Assembly (NCBI GenBank): GCA_021613335.1
Contig: JAJTWR010000314.1
Span: forward strand, 2,668,501 to 2,732,500
Length of the DNA: 64,000 bases
Source of the DNA: Whitmania pigra
Lineage: Eukaryota > Annelida > Clitellata > Hirudinida > Haemopidae
Direction of reading: 5' to 3'
The translations under genes were made by a program, and so were the position numbers. This document shows, piece after piece, positions 1 through 12,960 of the stretch. The number at the start of each line of letters is the position of its first letter. Position 1 is the stretch's first letter. Below the pieces are notes generated by a model. It did not search any database, was not told the origin of the DNA, and worked only from the letters and a program-made list of their open reading frames with translations.

Positions 1-1
1 T

Positions 2-142
2 GGGCCAAGTTGCTGCCAAAACAAAATGCACAGCCTGGGGATTGAGGTGGACAGAAGAATTAGGCAACGTCGGAAAATTCCTGAGAAGTGGCAAGAGATG
101 CAGGACTTTCAGCAGAAGAAGAAATTGTTAAGAAAAGGGTTA
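2..142 (+). mobile_element. possible C-terminal tail of a retroelement polyprotein
   Basis: An open frame enters from the left edge and ends at a TGA at 140-142. The 46 residues are rich in Lys, Arg and Gln. No domain can be named. Because an LTR end and a primer-binding site follow within 300 bases, it could be the end of a pol frame, but this is inference from position only. It could equally be a chance frame. Confidence 0.22.
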
Positions 143-195
143 TGAAGATCATATTTGATCGACTTCAACAGTATATTTAGTATCTCTTTCGTGCA

Positions 196-411
196 TGTGG
201 TAGCTTTATTATTGCTGTAGAAAGCATTCTCGCTAATCACGTGGCAATCAGCGAGAATCCAGACAGCTCAGAAGCCCATATATCCATTTGCATCCTTAAG
301 TATCTCAATTCTTAAACACTAAACTTCTGTTATTCAGTTCCGTTAACTGAATACTTGCTCTAATAAACTTATTAGTTAACTTGCTTATTTGCGGACTCTC
401 GGGTTATTTCA
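196..411 (+). mobile_element. probable LTR (boundaries uncertain)
   Basis: The segment starts TG and ends CA directly before a primer-binding site. It holds a TATA-like stretch near 280 and an AATAAA near 363, as expected for an LTR. The right end is fixed by the primer-binding site. The left end is only the nearest plausible TG, and no partner LTR is visible in the window. Confidence 0.4.
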
Positions 412-412
412 T

Positions 413-430
413 TGGTGTCAGGAGTGGGAT
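413..430 (+). other. retrotransposon primer-binding site, tRNA-Leu type
   Basis: The 18 bases TGGTGTCAGGAGTGGGAT are the exact complement of the 3' end of animal tRNA-Leu(CAG), which ends ATCCCACTCCTGACA plus CCA. It lies one base after an LTR-like CA end. The same 18 bases occur on the minus strand at 3550-3567. Confidence 0.75.
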
Positions 431-445
431 CCCAAAAAGTAAGTT

Positions 446-529
446 ATGAGCAAGATTTTAGAAGATTTAAGTTTTGCTGAAATGAGACGTGAGCTTAAGA
501 ATTGCAGGATCGCCTGCAGTTGTGGATAA
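446..529 (+). pseudogene. truncated gag start of the tRNA-Leu-primed LTR element
   Basis: The frame opens 15 bases after the primer-binding site and encodes MSKILEDLSFAEMRREL, then ends after 27 codons at TAA 527-529. Its N-terminus resembles the gag start on the minus strand at 3391, which has the same M-(S/A)-K-I-L opening and a SAP-like helix. The frame is broken soon after the helix, so only a stub remains. Confidence 0.5.
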
Positions 530-564
530 TATCAGTAATAAAAAATAGCTTTTTCATTGTTCTG

Positions 565-730
565 ATGCAAATGTTAAACATATATTTTTGAATCCTCTTT
601 CTTATTCCGAATTCACCACATAAGGAAACGACATCTTTGGAACATTTGAAAAAAACATTCAATTGAACAGGTCAAAGCGGTCGTGCAATGCACAAATTTC
701 ATTCAATTTGTAATAAGAAGTAAACTCCAA
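565..730. repeat. dispersed repeat, copy 1 (partner at 17578-17740)
   Basis: About 150 bases match the segment at 17578-17740, including the shared run GACATCTTTGGAACATTTGA and CATTCAATTGAACAGGTCAA. The match falls off at both ends. The family is not recognised. The rest of 530-1110 is AT-rich and shows no gene. Confidence 0.6.
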
Positions 731-1110
731 TATGTAACTATTTGCAAATAAAGAAAATAAAACAATTTTTAATTAGCCTGTGAATATCAATTCGCACGTT
801 CGTTAAGCCTTTCTTATGGTTTGAATTGTTTTAATTTCTTGGAATTGTCTGCTGGTCGGTCAGAAGCAGGATTTGGCAGTATCGAATCACATGTAATTCG
901 TTACTTTAATTATTTCTTTGGCAATTTGTACTTGTAACAATTCCAAAAAAAATTCCGTACTTTTACTTGTAACAAATTACTATTTTCGGATATACTTTTA
1001 CTACGTTACCTTTTTGGCAGAAAGCGTTGCAAAGTAACATAAATAAAATTTTAAGTTAGTTTAATTTAATTTTGATTTTTTTTTTAAATTCTAGACGATT
1101 GTTTTTTTTT

Positions 1111-1324
1111 GGTTGAGTCTTTGTAAGATTAACAAGTTGAACAGAAAACTTTATGGGCTGTCAATTATTCAGAAACAGAAACAAGAACGGAAATATCGCT
1201 ACTGGCTGCCAAGTACGTATTCGCATGTAAAATCGCACAACTCGCAATCCCTATCGTTCAACTCCCATACAAACTCTCCAGCTCCCGAGGCCTGAACCTT
1301 TTATACTCCAAGATGGCGTCACTT
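1111..1324 (-). mobile_element. solo LTR of the 26-kb gag-only element family
   Basis: Read on the minus strand, this follows the LTRs at 26008-26229 and 27259-27505 from their TATAAAAGG region to their polyadenylation and 3' end. Substitutions are scattered, and a block around the poly-T run and the GGAGTTCTACGAG motif is deleted. No internal region flanks it, so it is a solo or truncated LTR. The 60-codon plus-strand frame across it is an antisense by-product. Confidence 0.7.
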
Positions 1325-2590
<1,266 letters not shown>

Positions 2591-3163
2591 GCGCCGAGTA
2601 TCTCTCTGGCACAGTCAAAATAAAATAAAATGTAATCGAATAATTAATTAAATAAATAAATAAAGATTATACCGTATTAATAAAACAAACAGATACAAAC
2701 ACATTTTCTGTGTACCTGCATTCGCATACTTCCGAGCTTCTATTTTCCTGGAAGTTTTTCCCGCACTTTCACACGGATCCTTCCATCCATTCATTCATCA
2801 TCATCATCATTATCATCATTGCCATCATAACCACGTATATACACCCAAATGCAATTTTCAGTTGTCTTGTGTTCATTTGTCATGGAACAAATGATACGAT
2901 AATAAACATATTTACAGTTCAGGAAATGACAAAAAGGCTTTAAATAATTACGGCGAGGAAATTTTTCATTAATATTTTCAATGTGTGAAAAAATCTTCAA
3001 TTGTTGCTGGAAATAAAAGCAGGAGTAATGTTGAAAAAGCAACTCAAACATTATTCGTACCAGTTCCTTTAAATCTTTAAAATCCACAAAAATTCTCAAA
3101 CAATATTCAACAATTGATTTTTTTAATCAAAAACATTTTTTTTAAATTCACTTTTTTAGTTTC
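2591..3163. other. 3' flank with short TCA/TAAA repeats
   Basis: It begins with the H4 pseudogene's 3' flank. That contains AATTAATTAAATAAATAAAT followed by AAAGATTATACCGTATT, a block repeated almost unchanged at about 25585-25625. A short TCATCATCATCATTATCATC run lies near 2795-2820. No gene is supported. Confidence 0.5.
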
Positions 3164-3391
3164 TCAACTGTTGAAAATGTTTGTTAATTGAGTCATCCAC
3201 AACGTCCTTGATTGCGGCCCTCCACTTTGTACTAACAGGCTAACGTTTTCGTCCACCTCATAACCGTTGTCGATTATCCGGGAATCAAGACGTTCTATAA
3301 GCTCGTCTTTCTTTTCTGTAGGATCTAATTGCCTTTTCCTGAGTTCTCGCTTCAACTCTAAAACGTTCAGGCCATCCAGTATTTTGGCCAT
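3164..3391 (-). pseudogene. gag fragment with SAP-like domain of an LTR retrotransposon
   Basis: The frame starts MAKILDGLNVLELKRELRKR and continues with the pattern of a SAP helix-extension-helix motif (hydrophobic-Leu-Lys-x-Glu-Leu, then Lys-x-Glu-Leu-Ile-x-Arg-Leu). SAP motifs are known at the N-terminus of some Gypsy-type Gag proteins. A tRNA-Leu primer-binding site lies upstream on the same strand at 3550-3567, with a leader of about 160 bases. The frame stops after 75 codons in AT-rich DNA, so most of gag and all of pol are missing. Confidence 0.6.
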
Positions 3392-3549
3392 TTCTGCAAT
3401 TTCTGTTTTATTCCCACTTGTTCCTCAAATCCAAACCTTTTCCAAATTCCTGTTAATCTTGAGACTTTACCAGCTCTGAGTTTCACTCAGTTATTCCTTC
3501 GATCTTACTCATTTTCAACTTATCCGCTCTTGAGCTTATCAGCTTTTGG

Positions 3550-3567
3550 ATCCCACTCCTGACACCA
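3550..3567 (-). other. primer-binding site, tRNA-Leu type
   Basis: It is identical, on the minus strand, to the 18 bases at 413-430. The flanking would-be LTR (plus-strand 3568 onward) does not resemble 196-411, so the two belong to different families or strongly diverged copies that share the same primer. Confidence 0.7.
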
Positions 3568-4005
3568 TACAGTTATTGGAAAGGAACAATCAAGATGAGG
3601 ATTTAAGTATTTAGAACTTCAGGCTGTGTTGGATTCTGAGCTTGTAGTAAAGACTGTTTGTCTATAATGTTATCACGACTTAGTAGAAACAGAGACTGAA
3701 TATAACCATGGAAATAATAAAATTTAGATTTAGTTATTTTAGGCAATATAAACTTAAATATTTATTGCCCAGTTTACAACAATACAATTGAGACTATGAG
3801 ATTCACTTTTATGATAAACTTTCCACATGGACAAACAGCCTAACATCAGCAACCATGTAGGAATTATAAATTCATATAATGTGTATGTAATAATATAGCC
3901 TCATTGTAAAATATAAATTTAACAAACAAAATAACAGGAAAATCAGTCAAATGATAAAAGTTTTATTTTGCAGAATATTTCAAAATATAATTTAAAATTA
4001 AACAA
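3568..4005. other. 5' flank of the first PAN-lectin fragment
   Basis: It probably starts with LTR remnants. From about 3820 it resembles the DNA upstream of 8475 (AGCAACCATGTA..., CTCATTGTAAAATATAAA). The last 35 bases before the ATG are nearly the same as those before 8475 and 20514, so the duplication unit includes the promoter region. Confidence 0.5.
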
Positions 4006-4260
4006 ATGGAATTTTACAAGATATTCGTGGCGTTATGTTTAATTGTCACAGAATTATGTTTCAGGAGTTCATGGCCACATACGATGAACGTACCCAGTTT
4101 TACTCAAATTGGAAGTTTAATAAACTGTGCCCTTCTCTGTAAATCACTGAAAAACTGCACAGGCTTCAATTATTTGGTGAACACATCGACATGCCAGCTG
4201 TTTGGCATCTTTCCTCTCAAGATACTATCAGGTAACTACTTCTCTATTCCAATATTTCAT
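4006..4260 (+). pseudogene. PAN-lectin family, truncated exon 1
   Basis: The first exon is paralogous to those at 8475 and 20514. It has a signal peptide (MEFYKIFVALCLIVTELCF), then the core CALLCKSLKNCTGFNYLVN and STCQLF of a PAN/apple domain. About 10 residues between signal and core, including two cysteines, are deleted. A 23-base deletion just before the conserved donor CAG|GTAACTACTTC shifts the frame. Downstream the homology ends at the TAA array at 4361, and no micro-exon or lectin exons follow. The copy was probably cut off by loss or by the array and LINE insertion. Confidence 0.75.
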
Positions 4261-4360
4261 TAACAAGACTTTTAGTACTGAAATAACCCGGGGTCTGCAA
4301 AGTAGTAAGTTATCTGAAAATTTTATTGAGTAATATAACTCATAACTCATAATAAAAAAA

Positions 4361-4861
<501 letters not shown>

Positions 4862-5582
4862 TCGGAGAGATCTGGAACGCCACCTGCGACTGATGAACAG
4901 GAGGGATTGGACAACAATACAGTCTCCTTGGATAGCCTGGTAAAACTGAAACAGTTTGTGGTTGAGAGATATCACATGATACATCTGGAAAACGAAGAGC
5001 TCTCTGAGCTCATAAGCGAGAGACTGGACAGAACGGAGAAAATCCAATTAATAAACAAGGAATAGGAAAAATGGACTTCTAATCAAATTCCACAAGTCAT
5101 CAATAGCAGGAAGCAAAAAAAAGCCACCGAATCATGTTGAGAGGATACAAACAAATAGCTACAGTCAAGCCAGAAATAAATCAGGAAATGCATGCAGAAC
5201 ATATCAGAAATCAAAAGTCCGGGTAACAAAAAAAGGACAAAAAAAGGTAGAACGGCAGAAATGCTACGCCAGGTTACAAGCTCTTTTCCGAAAGAATCCC
5301 ACAGCAGCAGCCCATTCTGTTCTGAAGGAAGAATATGAGATACAGGCAGGCACTCTTCCCGCGGATTTGGCGGATTATTGGGGTGCAATCTTCGAGGAGG
5401 AATCGGTGAAGGATGACGGGCCTTTAGAAACGATTAATGAAACAGCAACAGAAATGCAGGATCCAATCACCAGATAGGATGTAGAAATTGCATTCCGGGG
5501 ACTGAAGGACAGCTGCCCCGGTCGTGACGTCTTCCAAAAAAGACATCTTAGAAAATTCAATTATGATGATCTGGCCGTTCAC

Positions 5583-6692
5583 ATGTCTCTCTGGCTGCTA
5601 ACAGGAATACCCCCTGCATCATTTAAGACGGGAATCGTCACTTTCATTCCCAAGAATAAGGATGCTTCTAGTCTGGGTGATTATCGACCTATTACAGTGG
5701 GTCCGATTATGGCCCGCTTGTTTCATCGCATCCTTGGAGGGAGAATGTTAGGATATTGGCCTTTGTCATCGAGACAAAAAGCATTCCGACCAGGAGATGG
5801 CGTTGCACAAAATCTCTTTCTGATTAAATCAATTATCCGAAAAAAGAGAGAACAGCTTCAAAAATTAAACCTGACCTTTGTTGATGTTACAAAAGCCTTT
5901 GACTCCGTATCTCATAACACCATACTCAGAGCGGCTGCCAGACTTGGTACTCCACCACTCTTCTTAGAGTATCTAGCAGAACTCTACAAAGAAGGTGAGG
6001 TCTATCTGAAAACCAAGGAGGGTCTCAGTGGAAAAATTCAAGTGAAAAGAGGAGTCCGTCAGGGAGATCCAATGTCCCCCCACCTATTCAATGCGGTCAT
6101 AGACATGATAACCAGCAAATTGGACCAATCAATTGGAGTCACGGCTGGCAGAGGTTCGACGACTAAGTGCAATTACATTGCATTCGCCGACGATCTGGTC
6201 CTAATGTCGACGACGGACATCGGAATGAAAAGACTGATGGAGCAACTAGAGAGTGCAATGAGCAGCGCAGGTCTAAGGATCAATCCAAACAAATGCGCTA
6301 CGCTCAGAACTGAAACCCACTGCAGAGAGAAACGCTGGATAGTCAACCCCAGAACGTACCTCAAATTACAATCTGAAGATATCAAAGCAATCGATGTCTC
6401 ACAGACGTACAAATACATGGGGATAGAGATTGGAGTCCGGAAGCAGCCAGCGTCGATCGGAGATGAGATTCAAAAACTGCTCCATTCAATTTCAAGAGCA
6501 CCAATAAAACCTTGCCAACGCCTTTATATTTTAAAAGTTCACTTGCTACCAAGTCTGGTCCATAAACTTACCTTTGACGAGGTATTCATCGGTTCTCTGA
6601 ACTCCGCAGACACCGCGATTAGAAGGGCAACAAGGCATTGGCTTCATCTTCCAAAAGATGTCCCGAAACCATTTTATCATGCTCCCCTTTAA
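5583..6692 (+). pseudogene. LINE reverse transcriptase domain
   Basis: The RT palm motifs are in order: TFIPKNKDASSLGDYRPITV at the start, then TFVDVTKAFDSVSHNTIL, RGVRQGDPMSP, and the catalytic YIAFADDLVLMS with its two Asp. A thumb region follows (YKYMGIEIG). The open frame continues upstream through PGRDVFQKRHLRKF to the in-frame TAG at 5475, so the ATG at 5583 is only the first Met, not a true start. It ends after FYHAPL because of a frameshift. The GLGI motif that should follow is in the next frame. Confidence 0.93.
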
Positions 6693-7656
6693 ATCCGGAG
6701 GTCTAGGAATTCTTCAACTTAGGCAATGGGTTCCCCGTCTTCGAATAAATAGATTGACAGAAATTTTCTCCGAGACAGGCCGTTATAAGGATGATTTCAT
6801 GACTGATGTTCTCAGAAACAACACTCTGATTATGAGAGAATTTCGAAAATTTGGAACAGCAGAGGCGAAACAACCAAAACAGGATTGGAGGGCGGCAACT
6901 TCGGAGAGATTGTACAAAACTGTAGACGGCTACGGACTGAGATCATTCACCGAGGGAATTGGAATGAGCGAATGGATTTCAGCTGCGGTCCCGAGAATTC
7001 ATTCTGGTCAGTATATCAGATGCGTTAAGATCCGGGCTGCTGCACTACATTGCAGGCTTAGAGCTTCGAGATGGAACCCGCAGGCTCCCAGGGGGTGCGA
7101 TGAGGGTTGTCAATCCTTAGAGTCGCTGGGGCATATGATCCAGAAATGCCCAAGAACCGATGGCGCAAGGCACGAGAGACATAATGTTGTTATGAGAAAG
7201 CTGGAAAACGAAATGTTAAAAAGAGGCTACAAAACAAGAGTAGAGCCCCGAATTCCTACAGATCAGGGACTCAGAATACCCGATTTATGTGCGTGGAAAG
7301 GAAACACATACATAGTGTGTGATGTAGCCGTCACCTCAGACGTCTACAACCTGGACCGAATGTACGACAACAAAGTACTAAAGTATGACACTCAAGATGT
7401 TCACACTTGGATGCTGAGAAATGCTCCAGAAAGCACTCTGAGATTGATGCCAAATGTTGGCGCGTTTGTGTGCAAATGGAGAAGGGTGATGTCCCAAAAA
7501 TCGTTTAGATTTTGGAAGGATTGCGGCGTCACGAGGACAGGCCTTATGAACATCGTAACTGCTGTCCTAAATCACAGTTACAAGATATGGAGGGCTCACA
7601 GGTGCCACCGAAGAAAGAAGTCCACATCTCGAACTCTCATTAACATGAACGGTTGA
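6658..7656 (+). pseudogene. LINE C-terminal zinc knuckle and restriction-like endonuclease
   Basis: The frame continues from the RT after a one-base shift, with FKSGGLGILQLRQW matching the post-thumb motif of R2-like LINEs. A Cys-Cys-His-Cys knuckle follows (GCDEGC, then LGHMIQKCPR). The endonuclease core then has RIPDLCAWKG and YIVCDVAV, the PD...(D/E) signature of R2/R4-type endonucleases. The protein ends near INMNG. Apart from the junction the frame is open for 332 codons, so the copy is not very old. Confidence 0.9.
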
Positions 7657-7824
7657 TGCTCTTCGGTACGATTGACATTTCGAACTACGTCTTGTTCTTT
7701 TAAGCTTACATGTCCAGGGAGATCTCGGACCCTTTTGCGGACACTAAATTTTTCGGAGTGGTTTTTTTTGAACGATGGATATGTTAATGTTTGCATGGCC
7801 GAGAAAATAAATAAAAAAAATAAA

Positions 7825-7860
<36 letters not shown>

Positions 7861-7861
<1 letters not shown>

Positions 7862-8474
7862 CGTGACTGCATACATCGGCAACAACAGATGACTAATCAA
7901 CAGCAACAACACACAGTGGCAGAGCCACAGTGTTGACAACAAGAGACATTCATAAGATTGATTTTATATATTTCAAAACAAGACCATTTCCGATGCATTA
8001 TTTCTTGTCACGAAACATCTGCTGTTGCTTCAGCAACGCCAACAACAAAATCTGCCTTGGCACATAGAACTCTAGTCTTGATGTTATTATTATAATCTTT
8101 ATCATCATCGTCGTCATCGTCATCATCATCATCATTAATGTCGCAAAACCTAGCTACGCATCTGTCCATCAAACAATTGAGTCTATGACAAACATATTCA
8201 TGATAAAAATTATGGTAGTTCCTCCCCTATAAATATCAAGTCTTACAAACAGCAACAATGTATGAATATGTAATGTGCATGCAACAGTGCATCCTTATTG
8301 TAAAATATAAAGTTGACAAAGTAACAGATTCTACAGGAAAAGCAATCCTAAGATAGAAGAATTGATAAAAAAAAAATCGCTTTTTAACAGCTAAATCAAA
8401 AAAAAAATTAATTCCCAATTCTAAATCACATTTTCTCTGCGGAATATTTCAAAATTTAATTTAAAATTAAACCA
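7861..8474. other. 5' flank of the PAN-lectin gene with a short ATC microsatellite
   Basis: AT-rich DNA with an imperfect CATCATCGTCGTCATCGTCATC run near 8100-8140. The part from about 8225 is similar to the DNA before 4006. The last 38 bases, TCTGCGGAATATTTCAAAAT and on, are shared by three family copies and may hold the promoter and 5' UTR. No TATA box can be fixed. Confidence 0.5.
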
Positions 8475-10917
8475 ATGGAATTCTCCAATACATTCGTGGC
8501 ATTATGTTTAATTGTCACAGCATCATGTCTCCATGATTCATTTATGTTTCGTAGAAATTCAGAATGCAATGGCCAAATGCGATGTGCCGTGGACGTACCC
8601 AGTTTTACTAAAATTGGAAGTTTAATCAACTGTGCCCTTCTCTGCAAATCTCTGAGAAAGTGCACAGGTTTCAATTATTTGGTGAACACATCGACATGCC
8701 AGCTGTTTGACATCTTTCCTCTCAAGATAGCTTATCAACCAAATTGCAGTAACTACCAGGTAACTACTTCTCTATTCCAATATTTCATTAACAAGACTTT
8801 GACTTAATGGTAGTAAATTTTGCAGTCATTTTCGATGCTATCAAGTAAGTATATTGAATTTTTTATTTGTTGTCTTTATCGTTGCATATTTAGTACTGAA
8901 AAAAAGTAGTAAGTTATCTGAAAAATTTATTGAGTAACTATTCTGTTAACATAACTGCAAAATCGAGAAGAGTAGATGTTGTTAGATCTACTGTAACATT
9001 TGTGGAATTGTGGAATACTTTAATCTTATTAAATGCCATGGAACTAACTGATGATGATTATAGATGTAAAGAATAGTAAATTGAATATAAATAAATTTAA
9101 TTACCAAAATGAATTAACGCTCTGTCGCCAGAGTTACAACAGTACACTAATAAACGATCTGGTTTCATTTAAATAATGTGTGATAAATCTAAGCAATAAA
9201 TTTTTTAAATTTATTTTGTATTCAGTCAACCTTGCACTATGTCAACCAACCTATCAAAGTTCAAAATCTGTCGACCCATTTTCATCGCGGCTGGCAGTCG
9301 ACGGTTTGCTGAATACAGGTGGAGGTGTGGGGCCATGGCAATGCACTCACACGTATGATGGCTACGGGGGAGAGAACTGGTTCATGGTGGAATTAAAAGA
9401 TGCAGTGACCATCAGCCATGTCTGCATTTTGACAAAAAGATCTTCTGCTATATATTGTAAGGTATAAGTTTTTTTTTAGCCTTTTATAATTTTGAATATA
9501 AATGCATTCAGCATATAAATGCAGGTTGGCCTAATGGGTTCCTGCATACGGCAGCAATGGCAAAAATGGTAATGTGTCGTGTTCGAAACCCAGCCTTAGG
9601 AATCGACCGGTCTTAAATCATGTAAAAGAAATTTTGACACTTTTTAAAGTGCGAGCGTCTATCCCACGTTTGCATTCAAGTTATCATAAAATCTTTCATT
9701 TGAATTAATAAAATCGCCAGGTATAAAAGCTCTTAAGAGAGGCTGGCTGAACTCTTATATAAAAATGGAGTCTACCAACGCCTGATATTAATAATTCATG
9801 GTAACTCATAATGACTCATTATAATAAACAAACTTATCCGAAACTTGAGGTACCTTTGTGAAATAATCTGCTATTAAAATACTTATACTTGAGAAACAGT
9901 ATTGCTTCCATATTCACTGTCAAACGTCTCACCATAAATGCCATTTAGAACTGCTTTCACTATCACTAAGGCTGGCAGGTAGGCCTTCCATTCACCCACT
10001 CCAGGTTTGCCATGCCTAGCAGTTTGTTAGGACACACCTTCCAGAAAGAAAGAGTCATCTAAAACACCTACATGTTTATTCTTATACTTGTTTCTTTGTT
10101 CTCTCTCTGCTTCCACAGATACAGGGATGTCGTTTGAGCATTTTCCAAAGGTGGCAAAGCTTTGCAAAACTTTGAGATGTGACCTCTTTCTTTCTATCCT
10201 AAAGTCAAGCTACACAAATGGTCTGAATTTCTCTTGAGTCTTTGATTAAGGTTGATAACCAAAAATAGTTAATGAAGGCATACTAAAAACAAGTTTTGTA
10301 TGTGCAAATGAGTTTTGAAATAATGGAATTACATCCAAATAACTGCATTCATCAATGAATTTGCAAGCTAGCATTGGAAATAGCTTTAAGAAATTGAAGA
10401 AAAGCATAAAATAACACCGTTAATACGTTAGAAAGTTTCTAAACATGCATTTCGTATCCCGGCTCCGGCTATGTGACCCCTGTCGATTCCTACCCAGCCT
10501 GCACTGCCATAATCGTCCTTGGTATATAAATGGTTACAAGAAGCGCCTCTGACAATATGCATATGGCTATATATATTCAGTTACAATTACAATTAAAATT
10601 TGAAATGTCTCAATTAAGAGACTTTTAAACTGAATTGTAATAAATGAAAAGAAAAATATTTATCTAAATACGTAGTAATTAGCTACAAGGACCTCATTAT
10701 CGGTGTGACCAATGATTCATGGTTGGTGAAGAGACCAGTACGAGACACATATCCTCTGTGTGGAATCTACAAGGGACCACTTGTTTCGGCAGCGTGGATT
10801 CAAATCAATTGTTCCACCAACAGTACTCCACCAGCAAGATACGTCATTGTTCAAGAAACTCCCATTGATCCGATTTATGGGGGAGATTTGTGCTTGTGCG
10901 AAATAGAGGTTTACTGA
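8475..10917 (+). CDS. secreted PAN/apple + F5/8 (fucolectin-like) protein, copy A
   Basis: The four coding exons are 8475-8759, 8826-8844, 9226-9456 and 10676-10917, giving 258 residues. Exon 1 encodes a signal peptide (MEFSNTFVALCLIVTASC) and a PAN/apple-like domain with cysteines at the expected spacing (CALLCKSLRKCTGFNYL, STCQLF). Exon 2 is only 19 nt and encodes SFSMLS. Without it exon 1 (phase 0) and exon 3 (needs phase 1) cannot be joined. Exon 3 starts the F5/8-C fold (NLALCQPTYQSS, DGLLNT, ENWFMVEL). Exon 4 ends it (PPARYVIVQE, LCLCEIEVY then TGA). This fold in fucolectins binds fucose, but sugar-binding residues were not confirmed. The exon 4 acceptor is the weakest point. Intron 3 is about 1.2 kb against 155 bp in copy B and contains SINE-like pieces. 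The protein is likely secreted and may be an innate recognition lectin, which is inference. Confidence 0.82.
8826..8844 (+). other. 19-nt micro-exon of the PAN-lectin gene
   Basis: TTTTGCAG precedes and GTAAGT follows the 19 bases TCATTTTCGATGCTATCAA. The length of 6 codons plus 1 nt converts phase 0 to phase 1. Copy B has the matching unit at 20866-20884 with three substitutions and identical splice signals. Confidence 0.75.
9522..9612 (+). repeat. tRNA-derived SINE head
   Basis: An A-box-like TTGGCCTAATGGGTTCC and, 45 bases on, a B-box-like GTGTTCGAAACCC give the pol III promoter layout of a tRNA-derived SINE. The B-box region resembles the GTGTTCGCAACCC of the SINE at 32551. It sits in intron 3 of the PAN-lectin gene. 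No tRNA fold with acceptor stem is visible, so it is not called a tRNA gene. Confidence 0.5.
10485..10545 (+). repeat. SINE 3' fragment
   Basis: CCCAGCCTGCACTGCCA followed by TATATAAATGGTT matches the central and 3' part of the SINEs at 18191 and 32551. The 5' promoter half is missing or badly decayed. Confidence 0.5.
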
Positions 10918-12050
10918 AAGTTTTGAAATCTTAATGTGAATTAAATAATACTAATAATTTTCTTTCCTAACATTTGAATTTTCTAGTGTTAACTATTTAA
11001 CTTTTTGATTTTTTTACGCTGCACACAATTTAATCACCCCTCAGATTTGAATGTTTTACATTCATATGCAAAAAGGTAATAATCTAGGAAGTTGACTAAG
11101 AATTTAATTTGGCATATTTGCAATTTGTTGTTTTTGTAATATAATCAAAAACCTTTCGCATGTTTTCAATTTGCCAGATTATATTACAGACGCCATAACA
11201 TTGTTTGTAGTGACCATTTAAATTGAGTTAATTTTAACAATAACAATAAACAATTAGAAAAGCGAATTTTCTACTGATTTTTTATAAATATTTCGGCCAT
11301 AAACTGCAACCAAAACAATAAAATCATTAATTCAGTCAATATTAATTTCTTGATCTCGTGCTCATAAAAAGATATTTGAGCAACGATCAATCATCCGCTA
11401 ATGACCCATGCTCCTGTTATTGAAATTCTATTATGTGCCGAATGGAAGGCTGCATTGTTGGTTCTAACGATTACTTCAGGTATTTGTTGGTCTAAAGGAA
11501 GATTGAAATGTTCTCAAAAAAATAAAAGCAATGACCGTGGATACGAGAGGGGCCAGTGCCCAGGAACTGGCAATTTTTGGGGCCCGCGCTTTCTTAAGTT
11601 ATTATAATCAGCTGCGAAGTATTTTTAGAGTCTTAAATTATTATAATCAGTTGCGAACAATGGCGGATCTAGAACATTTTGGCTTGGGGTCCAAAAACTG
11701 GAACCAGTGGAATCAGTGGGCGGGTTTAGGGGAGGCAACTAAAATTTTCGTTTTGCCATGCCGCCATTCGAGTTGATGGCGAAATAATAGATTTGATTGT
11801 TGAGCAAACTCTTGTATATGCCACTCGTGATCGATAAAAAAAGCTGCACTATCGTGACCTGGGATTATCATTGGATATGTTTCTTCTCAAATTGTTCTTC
11901 ACGTAATTCAATCTTGAAAATGTTTGTTCATGCAAATATGTTGTCACAAAGATTGAAAGTTTTAAAGGAACATTCGTGTACTTTGAAAGGTATGGCAAAG
12001 AATTCATTATTTTGGCTTCAGTTCATATTGGTTTATCAGGTTTTTGAATA
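10918..12050. repeat. downstream part of segmental duplication, copy A
   Basis: Long stretches match 21906-23760 in the same order: the 3' UTR (AATGTGAATTAAATAATACTA), the ORF block at 11401, the GGCGAAATAATAGATTTGAT block at 11780 and the GACCTGGGATTATCATTGGA block at 11855. In copy B the last two are separated by an extra block of about 560 bases. The 12051-12544 stretch beyond is plain AT-rich DNA. Confidence 0.75.
11401..11607 (+). CDS. small hydrophobic ORF, duplicated at 22295 (unknown)
   Basis: The 68-codon frame has a signal-like segment (EWKAALLVLTITSGICWS) followed by basic residues and a Cys. The copy at 22295-22495 keeps the start of the frame, the hydrophobic core and the CSQK motif, but the two C-termini diverge in frame. 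It may be a first exon of a secreted-peptide gene or only part of the duplicated 3' flank. No function can be named. Confidence 0.25.
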   Translation: MTHAPVIEILLCAEWKAALLVLTITSGICWSKGRLKCSQKNKSNDRGYERGQCPGTGNFWGPRFLKLL

Positions 12051-12559
12051 ATTTGATGATTGTTAATATATAACGGCATGTGGCAAGATTAACCGATTTT
12101 CAGCAATTTTCTGTTTTTGTTATCCGAGTAAAATAAATGTTGCTGTTAATGACGTGATTTATGAACAATTTTTGAACATTTTTTGAACATAATTTTGAAA
12201 CAATTTTGAATAAAAAGATCTTTTGAGATCTTTCTGTTCAAAGTTGCATTGAAAACTCCTTGAACAATTGTGGCAAAAATCAATACGTCCTGCGTATAAG
12301 ATATGCAAAAAGCAAACTCATAAAATTTATTAAATGATGAAATTAAATTTATTTAACGCTGTCTAAGTGGATAGAAAATTTGTTGTAGAATTCAAGTCAT
12401 TTTACCACTTCAATGTTATAATTTGATAACTAATGAAGTGATCTTAAATGGTTTATTCCGAAATTAATTTGCATGAATAAAATTGATTTTTGAATGATAT
12501 AAATATGAAGTACATTCGAAAATTTAAAAAAATAAAATGGTGATATCCAGTATTGAATA

Positions 12560-12960
12560 ATTGTCACGTCTGAAGCTCCGTGACGGTCGACGCCACTTCT
12601 ACCACAAAGAATACTGAACTAGCGAATAGAAATCGTCAAAACAAAACTCATAGAAAACAGTCAAATGTGTTTATTCACACATCAACTGCATATAACCGGC
12701 CTCAAACAAACTCTCACTAACTATAACTCTAACTAACTCTCTAACTCGAACTTCCTCCCGCCATTCGGGTTAGACTTATATCCTTTTCATAGAGTTAATT
12801 ATTTAAATATATTCATAGGCGCAGACAACCAATCCCATAAACAAGTACATAAATAACGTCCAATCAAAATTCAAGGAAATAGGTTACTGCGCATTAAAAT
12901 TAACCAATTAAAATTCACAAAATCAGGTTCCTAAAGGATCAACTAAACGCCTCGCAATTA
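12560..12960 (-). mobile_element. probable LTR and leader on the minus strand
   Basis: Read on the minus strand this has a TATAAG near 12780, repeated GAGTTAGAGAG/TTAGTTAGAG motifs, an AATAAA near 12675 and then GTGGCGTCGACCGTCACGG, which could be a primer-binding site. It ends near GACGTGACAAT. The order fits an LTR followed by the start of an internal region. No second LTR or coding remnant is seen, so the call rests on layout only. Confidence 0.35.

Noticed and set aside
7596..7796. Minus-strand frame at the LINE 3' end
   Set aside because: It overlaps the endonuclease frame and 3' UTR in antisense and has no recognisable motif.
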